DNA of 64,000 nucleotides from Actinophytocola algeriensis (lineage in GTDB: Bacteria; Actinomycetota; Actinomycetes; Mycobacteriales; Pseudonocardiaceae), in the NCBI RefSeq assembly GCF_014203735.1, contig NZ_JACHJQ010000015.1:1-64000 (forward strand), in the 5' to 3' direction. Positions 44,716-52,741 of the stretch are shown one piece after another (position 1 is the stretch's first letter; every line of letters begins with the position of its first letter). The position numbers were made by a program, and so were the translations under genes. The notes under the pieces are model-generated. The model saw only the letters and a list, made by a program, of their open reading frames with translations, did not search any database and was not told the origin of the DNA.

Positions 44716-44753
44716 GTGGTGACACGCAGGCCCATAGGCCTTGGACGCCCAGC

Positions 44754-44773
44754 GGTCCCCAGATGGTCCCCAA
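44754..44773. repeat. Paired GGTCCCCA repeat, tRNA-proximal end of segment C
   Basis: Second copy of the paired motif at 41016-41035, in the same orientation and about 100 bases from the att site in the tRNA gene. Probable arm-type binding site of the segment C recombinase. Confidence 0.6.
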
Positions 44774-44818
44774 CGCACCGCTAAAGTGATCTTGGTCAAG
44801 ATCGACACCAACACAAGC

Positions 44819-44858
44819 AAGGGCCTCTGACCTGGTCAGATCCAGATCAGAGGCCCTT
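44819..44858 (-). terminator. Hairpin terminator downstream of tRNA-Pro
   Basis: AAGGGCCTCTGA (44819-44830) pairs perfectly with TCAGAGGCCCTT (44847-44858), a 12-base-pair stem with a 16-base loop, 10 bases after the tRNA 3' end on the minus strand. Only scattered T residues follow. Confidence 0.7.
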
Positions 44859-44868
44859 GTCGCGACCG

Positions 44869-44942
<74 letters not shown>

Positions 44943-44994
44943 GCCGCATCTCCTCTTCGAGGAGGTGCGCGATCAGCCTAGCGTACGCCCGCCG

Positions 44995-46407
44995 TCACTT
45001 CTTACGGGGGCGCTTCTCCCGCACGCGGACCGACAGCCGGATGGGGCTGCCCGTGAAGCCGAACTGTTCGCGGAAGCGCCGTTCGATGAACCGGCGGTAG
45101 CCCGCTTCCAGGAAACCCGTCGTGAACAGCACCAATGTCGGTGGCCGGGTTTGGGCCTGGGTCGCGAACAGGACCTTCGGCTGCTTGCCGCTGCGCACGG
45201 GTGGTGGGGTCGCGGCGATCAGGTCCGACAGCCAGGAGTTGAGCTGGCCGGTCGACACTCGCTGGTCCCACGAGGTCAGGGCGGTGCGGAGGGCCGGGGC
45301 GAGTTTGCGGACCGAGCGGCCGGTGAGGGCCGACACGTTGATGCGTTCCGCCCACGGGACTCGGACCAGGCCTCGGTCCAGCTCTCTTGTGAGCTGGTTT
45401 CGGCGGTCCTCGTCGACCAGGTCCCACTTGTTGAAGGCCAGGACGCAGGCACGGCCGGCGTCGACGACCATCGTGAGGACCCGGAGGTCCTGTTCCGTGA
45501 TCGGTTCCGAGGCGTCCAGCAGGACGATCGCCACCTCGGCGGCTTCGATCGCGGCCCTGGTGCGCAGCGAGGCGTAGTACTCCATGCCGCTCGCTGTTTT
45601 GACGCGTTTGCGCAGGCCGGCGGTGTCCACGAACTGCCAGACCTCACCGTCGAGCTCGACCATCGAGTCCACCGGGTCGACCGTGGTGCCCGCCACCGCG
45701 TCGACCACTGCTCGTTCCTCGCCTACCAGGCGGTTCAGCAGGCTGGACTTGCCGACGTTGGGCTTGCCCACCAGCGCCACGCGGCGCGGGCCGCGGGCGG
45801 CGCCGAAGGCCTCCTTGGGCGTCGCCGGGAGGGCGTGCAGCACCGCGTCGAGCAGGTCGCCGGAGTTGCGGCCGTGCAGGGCGCTCACCGGGAACGGTTC
45901 GCCGAGGCCCAGGGACCACAGGGAGGCGACGTCGGCCAGGAGGCGGTCGTCGTCCACCTTGTTCGCGGCCAGTAGTACCGGCTTGTCGGAGCGGCGCAGG
46001 ACCCTGGCCGCCGCCTCGTCCGTCGTGGTCGCGCCCACGGAGGCGTCGACCACCAGCAGTACCGCGTCGGCGGTGCGCATGGCCAGTTCGGCCTGTGCGG
46101 TGACCGACGCCTGCAGGCCGTCCGCCTTCGGGTCCCAGCCGCCCGTGTCGACCACGGTGAAGCGGCGGCCGTTCCACAGGGCGTCGTAGGCGACGCGGTC
46201 GCGGGTGACGCCCGGTTTGTCCTGTACGACCGCCTCGCGGCGGCCGAGAATGCGGTTCACCAGGGTCGACTTGCCCACGTTCGGGCGGCCGACCACAGCC
46301 AGTACGGGCTGTGGGGGCTCGCTGTCAGTGTCGTCGGGGTGGCCGAACTCCTCGTCGACCGCGGTCCAGTCGGACTCCTCGGCCCAGGTGCCATCCAGCT
46401 CAGTCAT
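44995..46407 (-). CDS. der: Ribosome biogenesis GTPase Der (EngA)
   Basis: A 470-residue protein with two tandem Era-like GTPase domains: first G1 GRPNVGKST (about 43-51) with DTGG, second G1 GKPNVGKSS with DTAG and NKWD, then the C-terminal KH-like domain rich in basic residues and ending [10 protein letters not shown]. Der acts in late assembly of the 50S ribosomal subunit. The ATG at 46407 overlaps the end of plsC by eight bases; an ATG at 46419 is possible. The acidic leader of about 35 residues before the first G domain is usual in actinomycetes. Last gene of the cmk-plsC-der operon. Confidence 0.95.
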   Translation of the reverse strand: MTELDGTWAEESDWTAVDEEFGHPDDTDSEPPQPVLAVVGRPNVGKSTLVNRILGRREAVVQDKPGVTRDRVAYDALWNGRRFTVVDTGGWDPKADGLQASVTAQAELAMRTADAVLLVVDASVGATTTDEAAARVLRRSDKPVLLAANKVDDDRLLADVASLWSLGLGEPFPVSALHGRNSGDLLDAVLHALPATPKEAFGAARGPRRVALVGKPNVGKSSLLNRLVGEERAVVDAVAGTTVDPVDSMVELDGEVWQFVDTAGLRKRVKTASGMEYYASLRTRAAIEAAEVAIVLLDASEPITEQDLRVLTMVVDAGRACVLAFNKWDLVDEDRRNQLTRELDRGLVRVPWAERINVSALTGRSVRKLAPALRTALTSWDQRVSTGQLNSWLSDLIAATPPPVRSGKQPKVLFATQAQTRPPTLVLFTTGFLEAGYRRFIERRFREQFGFTGSPIRLSVRVREKRPRKK

Positions 46408-47035
46408 TGCGTTGCTCATCCAGTTCACGCACCAGGTCCGCCAGGTGCTTGCGAATTTCCTCTGTCGCGGCGACGAGGCCCGTGCGTCCACGCTGGACGG
46501 ACAGCCGGAACGGCTCCCCTACCAGAACGTCCAGCTTAGGCCGGAACCTCCGCCGCGCGCCGGGCGGCCGGTACGTGCCGCGCGTCGCGACCGGCAGCAC
46601 GACCGCATCGGTCATGCGCACGAGCCACGCCGCGCCCTGTTCCGCGTGGGCCACGTCGCCGCTTCCCCTTGTGCCCTCGGGGAAAATGCCCACCAGTCCA
46701 CCGGCGCGCAGCACCGCGACGGCGGCCATCATCGGCTCCCGGTCGGCGACACCGCGCCGCACCATGATCTGGCCGAGCCACCGGAACGCGTGTCCGGCGA
46801 CACCCTGCGACAGCTCGGCCTTCACGAGGAACACCGCGCGCCTGCGCACCATCCCGAACAGCACCTGCGGCTCGACGAACGAGCTGTGGTTCGCGACCAG
46901 CACCACCGGACCGGTCGCCGGCACGCGTGACCGGTGGTGGATCCGAATCCGGAACGTCGACCGGTGCAGCCACGTACCGAGCCAGCGCCCGAAGTCGTGC
47001 ACCCACGGCACCGCGCCGGGGGGAAGCGTGCTCAC
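46400..47035 (-). CDS. 1-acyl-sn-glycerol-3-phosphate acyltransferase family protein
   Basis: A 211-residue PlsC-type acyltransferase. Motif I is NHSSFVEP (the acid of HX4D is Glu here), motif [16 protein letters not shown], and motif [12 protein letters not shown]. It would transfer an acyl chain to lysophosphatidate at the cytoplasmic membrane face. The GTG start overlaps the cmk stop (GTGA) and the stop overlaps der. The cmk-plsC-der order is conserved in actinobacteria. The open frame continues far upstream as an artefact of high GC. Confidence 0.9.
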   Translation of the reverse strand: MSTLPPGAVPWVHDFGRWLGTWLHRSTFRIRIHHRSRVPATGPVVLVANHSSFVEPQVLFGMVRRRAVFLVKAELSQGVAGHAFRWLGQIMVRRGVADREPMMAAVAVLRAGGLVGIFPEGTRGSGDVAHAEQGAAWLVRMTDAVVLPVATRGTYRPPGARRRFRPKLDVLVGEPFRLSVQRGRTGLVAATEEIRKHLADLVRELDEQRND

Positions 47036-47751
47036 CAGCCGGCTGCCACCCCACGCAGGTCGCGCTCGTCCACCAGCACCATGATCTCGTCCAGCACGCC
47101 CTGCAGGTCGAGGTCGGTGGTGTCGAGCCAGACCGCGTCGTCGGCGGGCTGCATCGGCGACACGGCCCGGCCGGAGTCGAGCTGGTCGCGGCGGTTGACG
47201 TCCTTGCGGGTGTCGTCGACCGACACGTCCCGGCCGGATGCGCTGTCCTGCAACGACCTCCGCAGCGCGCGGGCGTCGGCGGACGCGGTCAGGTACACCT
47301 TCAGCGCGGCGTCCGGCGCGACGACCGTGCCGATGTCCCGGCCCTCCACGACGATCCCGCCGCGCTCCTCGCACACCTGCGCGATGATCCGCATCTGCCG
47401 CGCGACGAGCAGCGTCCGGACCCCGCCGACCGCGGACACGGCCGACACCGCGAGCGTCACGGCCTGGCCGCGGATCTCGGTGCCGACGTTGTCCCCGCCG
47501 AGGAGTGTCTCCTGGTGGTTGGGGTCGGTGCTGACCTTGAGGTCGACGTTCTCGGCGATGCTGAGCACCGCCTCCTCGTCGTCGGTGGCGACGCCCGACC
47601 GCAGCACGGCCAGCGTCACGGCGCGGTACATCGCGCCCGTGTCCAGGTACCCCGCGCCCAGTGCGTCGGCGAGGCGGCGGGCCACCGTTGACTTCCCGGT
47701 CCCCGACGGGCCGTCCAGCGCGATCACACCACGCAGCTCGCCCAGTTGCAC
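47032..47751 (-). CDS. cmk: Cytidylate kinase
   Basis: A 239-residue nucleoside monophosphate kinase: P-loop GPSGTGKST near residues 14-22, then LDTGAMYRAV (CMP-binding), EGRDIGT and the LID region DVSVDDTRKDVNRRD. It phosphorylates CMP and dCMP. GTG start; first gene of an operon with plsC and der. The segregation genes scpA/scpB, often upstream in other actinobacteria, are not here; two secreted metalloproteases read away on the other strand. Confidence 0.95.
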   Translation of the reverse strand: MQLGELRGVIALDGPSGTGKSTVARRLADALGAGYLDTGAMYRAVTLAVLRSGVATDDEEAVLSIAENVDLKVSTDPNHQETLLGGDNVGTEIRGQAVTLAVSAVSAVGGVRTLLVARQMRIIAQVCEERGGIVVEGRDIGTVVAPDAALKVYLTASADARALRRSLQDSASGRDVSVDDTRKDVNRRDQLDSGRAVSPMQPADDAVWLDTTDLDLQGVLDEIMVLVDERDLRGVAAGW

Positions 47752-47885
47752 CGCGCTTGCCTCCTCGAGGTCAGTTCAGTCCATGTTCATTCTGCCAGGT
47801 GGCAACTGTTCACGACCATCAGCCGGTCCGAAGCGCTGACCTGCGCACCTAGCGTCCGAAGAAGTCAACCGAAGGAGGTAGACAC

Positions 47886-48449
47886 ATGTTCCGGCGAACC
47901 GTCCTCGGGGTGGCGGTGGCACTGCTCGGGCTGGTCGGGGTGGCTGCGCCGCAGGCGGCGGCAACCACGGAAGCCCAGGTCAGCACCGCCGCCGTGGTGC
48001 TGACCTACGACGACAGCCAGGCCGCCGAGTTCGTCGACGTGGTCGCGGCTGGTGCCGAGGTGTGGAACACGCACGTGAGCAACGTGCGGCTCGAGAAAGC
48101 CGAGCCAGGTACCGAGGCCGACATCACCATCATCGCGAACGACGGCTGGCCACAGGCCACGCTCGGACCGTTCTTCCCCGGTGAGGGTGGCGCCACGGTC
48201 TGGTACGGCAGGCAGGCCGTGAACGACGGCTACAACCTGGTCCGGATCGCGTCGCACGAGCTCGGCCACATCCTCGGGCTGCCCGACGTGAAGCCGGGTC
48301 CGTGCGAGAGCCTGATGTCCGGCAGCACCGGCGGCGTCGACTGCGACAACGTGAACCCGAACGCCGAGGAGATCGCGGCGGTCGAGGCGAACTACGCGGG
48401 TGGCAGGATTTCGGCGCCGCACAAGGGAACCGTGCTCGTCGAACGGTAA
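47886..48449 (+). CDS. Snapalysin-family (M7) secreted zinc metalloprotease, first paralogue
   Basis: A 187-residue exported protein: signal peptide to about residue 27 (PQAAA), then a compact protease domain with HELGHILGLPD, the zinc and catalytic motif of snapalysin in which the third ligand is the final Asp. SLMSG follows as the Met-turn, and two cysteine pairs flank it. The usual pro-region is very short or absent. AGGAGG lies 8 bases before the ATG. Snapalysins are small extracellular casein-type proteases of Streptomyces and relatives. Confidence 0.9.
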   Translation: MFRRTVLGVAVALLGLVGVAAPQAAATTEAQVSTAAVVLTYDDSQAAEFVDVVAAGAEVWNTHVSNVRLEKAEPGTEADITIIANDGWPQATLGPFFPGEGGATVWYGRQAVNDGYNLVRIASHELGHILGLPDVKPGPCESLMSGSTGGVDCDNVNPNAEEIAAVEANYAGGRISAPHKGTVLVER

Positions 48450-48479
48450 CTGGTGACTCCTGACACACCGGCGGGCGAG

Positions 48480-48518
48480 GGTTAACCTCCAGTTACCCTG
48501 CAATAACTGGAGGTAACC
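48480..48518 (+). promoter_or_regulatory. Hairpin that encloses the ribosome binding site of the second snapalysin gene
   Basis: CCTCCAGTTA (48486-48495) pairs perfectly with TAACTGGAGG (48504-48513), and a few more bases pair outside after a one-base bulge. The right arm contains the GGAGG ribosome binding site of the GTG at 48519. In mRNA this would hide the site; in DNA the same dyad could be an operator. Confidence 0.6.
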
Positions 48519-49073
48519 GTGTTCCGCAGAGCACTCATAGGGTTGCTTGCCACCGTTTCCACGACCGCGGCGCTGGTCGCCGGCACCGCCCCGCAGGCGG
48601 CCGCTGACGTCCACGCCGCGGTCGTGACCATCACCTACAGCGACGCCCAGGCCGGCGAGTTCGTGAACGCCGTCGCCCAGGGCGTCGCGATCTGGAACGC
48701 CAGCGTCACGAACGTGCGCATCGTGAAGGCCGCGGCCGGTCAGCGCGCCGACGTGCAGGTCATCGCCGACAACGGGTGGCCGCGCGCCACGCTGGGCCCG
48801 GTGCGTCCCGGCGGCCGGGGCACCGTGTGGATGGGCCGCGAGGCCGTGAACGACGGCTACAACGTGGTCCGCATCGCGTCCCACGAGTTCGGCCACATCC
48901 TCGGGCTGCCGGACCGCAAGCCGGGCCCGTGCTCCAGCCTCATGTCGGGTAGCTCCGCGGGCGTGTCCTGCACCAACCCGAACCCGAACTCCACCGAACG
49001 CAGCCGCGTGCAGAGCCTGTACGCGGGCTGGCTCGCCCCGTCCGCCGACGTGGGCAAGGTGCTGGTCGGCTAG
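48519..49073 (+). CDS. Snapalysin-family (M7) secreted zinc metalloprotease, second paralogue
   Basis: A 184-residue exported paralogue of the preceding protein: signal peptide to about residue 29, HEFGHILGLPD zinc motif, SLMSG Met-turn, four cysteines in the same places. Starts at a GTG whose ribosome binding site is within a stem-loop. Its stop codon overlaps that of the convergent kynureninase gene. The two paralogues differ over much of the surface, so the duplication is not recent. The I36-like inhibitor at 6522 belongs to a family that includes metalloprotease inhibitors, but no link is shown. Confidence 0.9.
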   Translation: MFRRALIGLLATVSTTAALVAGTAPQAAADVHAAVVTITYSDAQAGEFVNAVAQGVAIWNASVTNVRIVKAAAGQRADVQVIADNGWPRATLGPVRPGGRGTVWMGREAVNDGYNVVRIASHEFGHILGLPDRKPGPCSSLMSGSSAGVSCTNPNPNSTERSRVQSLYAGWLAPSADVGKVLVG

Positions 49074-50263
49074 CGCAGCACCTCGCCGAGCGTGGCGATC
49101 GCGGCCTCGAGCTGCGAGTCCGACAGGTAGGGCGCGGGTCCGAGCCGGAGCTTGTCGCCCCTGCTGTCGGTCAGCACGCCACGTTCGGCGAGCTTCTCCT
49201 GCAGCTTCCCCGCCGCGGGCGCGGTGAGTGCGAGGAACCCGCCGAACGCCTCGCGCGGCGCCGACCGGTCCCGGGTGATCACGTCGGGAGAAGCGTCGAG
49301 GTCGTCGAACAGCGACGCGAGCAACCCGTTCTGGTGCAGCGAGACCTCGCGCAGGAACGACGGCGTGAGTTGGTGTGACGCGAAGAAGTCGAGTACCGCG
49401 GCGGCCCGGTAGTGGCTCGTCGGGTCGTAGGTGGAGCCGGCGAACCGGTCACCGCCCGGCGCGTAGCCCACCAGCCCGGACGCCTTCGACGTCAGGTCCT
49501 CGAACTCGGCGAACCAGCCGGTGATCACCGGGCGCAGGTCCTGCGCGTGCGACGGCAGGCGCAGGAAGCAGTTGCCCTCACCGAGCTGCAGGTACTTGTA
49601 GCCACCGCCGGTGATCCACGCGGACTCGAGCCCGCGCATGGAGAACGGCGCGACGCCGAGCGCGTGGTAGGCGTCGACGAGCAGCTCGGCGCCCTGGTAC
49701 CGGCAGGCCGCGCCGACACCGTCGAGGCTGGGCACGATCCGCGAGGTCTCGAACAGCACGGCCGACACGAGCACCGCGGCCGTGCGGTCGTCGACCTCCG
49801 CCGCGAGCCGCTCGGCGAGCGTTTCGGCCGGTGCCGCCGCGACCCGCACGACCTCGACACCCTCCTCGGCGAGGCGGGCGAGCTGGCGGCGCAGCGTGTG
49901 GAACTCGCCGTCGGTGGTGACGAGCCTGGGCCGGGCCCGCAGGTCCAGGCTGGAGAGGAAGCGGACGACCAGCTCGTGGGTGTTGGCGCCGAGCGCGATG
50001 TCGCCGCCAGTGTCCCTGTCGCCGTCGCCGAGCAGGTCCCGGTAGGCCTGCCGCAGCCGCTCGGCCTTCGCGAACGCGAGGTCCCACTTGGCGTCGACGG
50101 CGGTGGACGCGTCGGTGAACGCCTCGACCTGGCCGTTCAGCGCGACATCCGGCCACGCCTGGTGTGAGTGCCCGGTGAGCAGCAGGCGATCGGCCACCCC
50201 GAACCGTCCATAGTGGACCGACAGCGCGTTGGGGTTGGCGCGCAGCGCGGCCAGTGTGGTCAC
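49070..50263 (-). CDS. kynU: Kynureninase
   Basis: A 397-residue PLP enzyme of the aspartate aminotransferase fold. It has the family's LLTGHSHQAWPD start, VDAYHALGVAPF (the Asp that pairs with the PLP ring nitrogen) and GGGYKYLQLGEG with the Schiff-base lysine near residue 223. It splits kynurenine into anthranilate and alanine. The GTG overlaps the stop of the dioxygenase gene (GTGA), so the two are translated together. With no kynurenine monooxygenase nearby, anthranilate and not 3-hydroxyanthranilate is the expected product. Confidence 0.9.
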   Translation of the reverse strand: MTTLAALRANPNALSVHYGRFGVADRLLLTGHSHQAWPDVALNGQVEAFTDASTAVDAKWDLAFAKAERLRQAYRDLLGDGDRDTGGDIALGANTHELVVRFLSSLDLRARPRLVTTDGEFHTLRRQLARLAEEGVEVVRVAAAPAETLAERLAAEVDDRTAAVLVSAVLFETSRIVPSLDGVGAACRYQGAELLVDAYHALGVAPFSMRGLESAWITGGGYKYLQLGEGNCFLRLPSHAQDLRPVITGWFAEFEDLTSKASGLVGYAPGGDRFAGSTYDPTSHYRAAAVLDFFASHQLTPSFLREVSLHQNGLLASLFDDLDASPDVITRDRSAPREAFGGFLALTAPAAGKLQEKLAERGVLTDSRGDKLRLGPAPYLSDSQLEAAIATLGEVLR

Positions 50264-51066
50264 AGCTGGCTCCGGACGGCCCAGAGGTCGGGGAACACGG
50301 CGTTGAACAGGGTGGTGCGCAGGTACGCGGCGCCCGCCGACCCGCCGGTGCCGGACTTGCTGCCGATGGTCCGCTCGACCATCTTCACGTGCCGGTACCG
50401 CCATTCCTGCATGCCCTCGTCGAGGTCGACGAGCAGGTCGGCCACTGTGGACGGACCGGAGTCGTCGGCGTAGACCTGCACGAGCACGTCCTGCACCGCC
50501 TCGGACTCGGTCCACTGTGTCCTGACGTCCCGGTTGAGCTCCGCGGCGGGGACGTCGTAACCGGCGCCCGCGAGGTACCGCAGGAACGAGTCGAACACCG
50601 CGGGCCGGGACATGGCCGCGGTGATGCGCGCGTACGCGTCGGAGTCCTTGTCGTACGGCGACAACATCCGCTTGTCGCGCCGCCCGAGCACGGCCTCCAG
50701 CTCGCGGAACTGCCCGGACTGGAAGCCGCTGGACTCGTCGAGGCGCTCGCGGAAGCTCGTGAACTGGCGCGGGGTCATTGTTTCCAGCACGTCGATCTGC
50801 GCGACGACCACCTTGAGGATCGTGAGCGCGCGGCGCAGCGTGCGCGTCGAGTGGGCCGTGTCCCCCTTCTCCAGACTGCGCTGCAGTTGCCCCAGCTCGT
50901 GCAGGAGCTGCTTGAACCACAGTTCGTACACCTGGTGGATGACGATGAACAGCATCTCGTCGTGCTCGTCGGACCGGGGCCGCTGCGCGCCGAGGATCTC
51001 GTCGAGCGCCAGGTACGACGTGTAGGTCAGTGCTGCGGACTGTCCACCTGGGACGGAAGCGGTCAT
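50260..51066 (-). CDS. kynA: Tryptophan 2,3-dioxygenase
   Basis: A 268-residue all-helical heme dioxygenase. YTSYLALDEILGAQ and HDEMLFIVIHQVYELWFKQLLHE are the typical N-terminal segments with the substrate-binding Phe/Tyr/Arg neighbourhood and active-site His; the C-terminal WRYRHVKMVERTIGSKSGTGGS contains the axial heme histidine and the carboxylate-binding loop. It converts tryptophan to N-formylkynurenine. The ATG overlaps the PaaX-type regulator stop. First committed step of the locus. Confidence 0.93.
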   Translation of the reverse strand: MTASVPGGQSAALTYTSYLALDEILGAQRPRSDEHDEMLFIVIHQVYELWFKQLLHELGQLQRSLEKGDTAHSTRTLRRALTILKVVVAQIDVLETMTPRQFTSFRERLDESSGFQSGQFRELEAVLGRRDKRMLSPYDKDSDAYARITAAMSRPAVFDSFLRYLAGAGYDVPAAELNRDVRTQWTESEAVQDVLVQVYADDSGPSTVADLLVDLDEGMQEWRYRHVKMVERTIGSKSGTGGSAGAAYLRTTLFNAVFPDLWAVRSQL

Positions 51067-51863
51067 GGCGCGGTCACCTCGTCGAAGTGGCGCTGGGCCG
51101 CGGGGGCCAGCGCCGGGTACAGGTCGTGGAACAGGCGAAGGGCCTCGGCCCGGCATTCGGGTGCTGGAACCAGGTCCTCCGGCAGCTCCGGGTCGAGTGT
51201 CGGGAACTCGCGGAACGTGTGTACCAGCCGGGTGCGCAGCAACAACGCGGCGCGGTCGTCGGTGACCTCGTGGTCCCGGAAGTGATCGACGAAGTCACGG
51301 TACCGCGCGGAAAGCTCGTCGAGGTCCCACACGCGGGTGACGAACGCGCCGAAGTCGACGGCGGTCGCCGGTCTGCCGAGCATGACCCCGGCGTGGGAGG
51401 CGATGTCCAGTTCGGCGAGCAGTGCGGCCAGTTCCTTCTCGCGGTCGTGCGGCGCGAGCCACGTGCCGTCCTGCACCGAGCCGAAACCGAGGAACCGCAG
51501 CCTGCTCACCAGGCGGGTGCGGGCGAGCCTGCGGCCCTCGGGGATCGAGTGCCACAGCACGGTCCAGGTCGTCTCGGTGCGCGGTCGTTCACCGAGTGTG
51601 AAGATCCGCTGGTCACCTTCGGCGAGCACGGTCACCGTCCTCGGGGTGAGCGCGTAGTGGACGTGCCTGCCGTTCTTGGCCGGCTTGAGGAGGTCGCGCG
51701 CGACGAGCCGGTTCAGCGCGACCCGCGCGGCGCCCTCGGTGAAGCCGAACTCGCCGAGCAGCCGCACCATGCCGCCGGACCAGACGGTGCCGCGCTCACG
51801 CGGGACGTGGTGCGCGCCGAGCAGCGTCAGCACCAGGTCCTGTGGGGCGGGCGAAAAGGTCAC
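51063..51863 (-). CDS. PaaX-family transcriptional regulator
   Basis: A 266-residue regulator with an N-terminal winged helix (LLGEFGFTEGAARVALNRLVARDLL) and the long PaaX C-terminal domain (WTVLWHSIPEG...RLRFLGFGSVQDGTWLAP). PaaX proteins repress aromatic catabolism genes and respond to aryl-CoA thioesters. Placed first in the tryptophan-catabolic operon and divergent from the CoA-dependent operon, it probably controls both promoters in the 41-base gap and senses a pathway CoA ester; the ligand is inference. Confidence 0.9.
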   Translation of the reverse strand: MTFSPAPQDLVLTLLGAHHVPRERGTVWSGGMVRLLGEFGFTEGAARVALNRLVARDLLKPAKNGRHVHYALTPRTVTVLAEGDQRIFTLGERPRTETTWTVLWHSIPEGRRLARTRLVSRLRFLGFGSVQDGTWLAPHDREKELAALLAELDIASHAGVMLGRPATAVDFGAFVTRVWDLDELSARYRDFVDHFRDHEVTDDRAALLLRTRLVHTFREFPTLDPELPEDLVPAPECRAEALRLFHDLYPALAPAAQRHFDEVTAP

Positions 51864-51904
51864 CTCCGCAGCATAGTTGACGCCTCAGCGGGGTCAACCG
51901 TAAT
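51864..51904. promoter_or_regulatory. Divergent promoter/operator gap
   Basis: Only 41 bases separate the start codons of the PaaX-type regulator and the LLM flavoprotein gene. The two promoters must overlap the coding ends or each other. No ribosome binding site precedes the plus-strand GTG, so its mRNA may be leaderless. Confidence 0.5.
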
Positions 51905-52741
51905 GTGTCGTGGGTGAAGGTCGGCGTCGGACTTCCGAACACCATTCCGGGCATCTCGGGCGAGGTGCTCGTCGAGTGGGCGCGCCGGGCCGAGGGCGGG
52001 CCGTTCAGCACTCTCGGCGTCCTCGACCGCCTGGTCTACGACAGCATCGAGCCGTTCGCCGCGTTGTCGGCGGCCGCGGCGGTCACGTCCCGGATCGGGC
52101 TGGCCACCAACATCGCGATCGGCCCGCTGCGCTCCCCCGCGCTGCTCGCCAAGCAGGCACTGTCCGTGGATGCGCTTTCAGACGGGCGGTTCACACTGGG
52201 TCTTGGTGTCGGCGCGCGGCGTGACGACTACGCGGCGGCCGGGGTGAACCACAAGGCACGCGGAGCCACGCTGTCCCAGCAGCTCGCCTTCCTGCGCGGC
52301 CAGTTGGACGAGTCGGGCATCGGCCCTCGTCGCGCCCCGGTGCGGGTCCTGGTCGGCGGCTCGAGCGGGGCCGCGCTGACCAGGATGGCGCGCTACTCCG
52401 ACGGGTACGCGCATGGCGGCGGGCCGCCCAAGGCGTTCGGGTCGGCGGCCAACCGGGCGCGTGCGGCGTGGCGGGACCTGGAGCGGCCGGGTGAACCGGT
52501 GCTGTGGGGTCAGGGGTACTTCGCGTTCGGCGACCCGGACCGTGGCAGCGTTTACCTTCGCGACTACTACGCGTTCACCGGGCCGTTCGCCGAGAAGATC
52601 GCGGCCGGGAACCTGACCTCGGCGCGGGCCGTGCGGGACTTCGTGCGCGGCTACGAGGCGGAGGGCTGCGACGAGCTGATCCTCTACCCGACCGTCGCGT
52701 CGCTCGACGACCTGGACCGGCTGGCCGAGGCGGTGTCCTGA
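51905..52741 (+). CDS. LLM-class flavin-dependent oxidoreductase
   Basis: A 278-residue luciferase-like TIM barrel (VKVGVGLPN start, [39 protein letters not shown]). Family members use reduced FMN or F420. It heads the plus-strand operon; the stop overlaps the ATG of the monooxygenase by one base. The step it catalyses is not evident; it could reduce or oxygenate a ring intermediate. GTG at 51905 chosen, though the GTG at 51914 is equally possible. Confidence 0.85.
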   Translation: MSWVKVGVGLPNTIPGISGEVLVEWARRAEGGPFSTLGVLDRLVYDSIEPFAALSAAAAVTSRIGLATNIAIGPLRSPALLAKQALSVDALSDGRFTLGLGVGARRDDYAAAGVNHKARGATLSQQLAFLRGQLDESGIGPRRAPVRVLVGGSSGAALTRMARYSDGYAHGGGPPKAFGSAANRARAAWRDLERPGEPVLWGQGYFAFGDPDRGSVYLRDYYAFTGPFAEKIAAGNLTSARAVRDFVRGYEAEGCDELILYPTVASLDDLDRLAEAVS

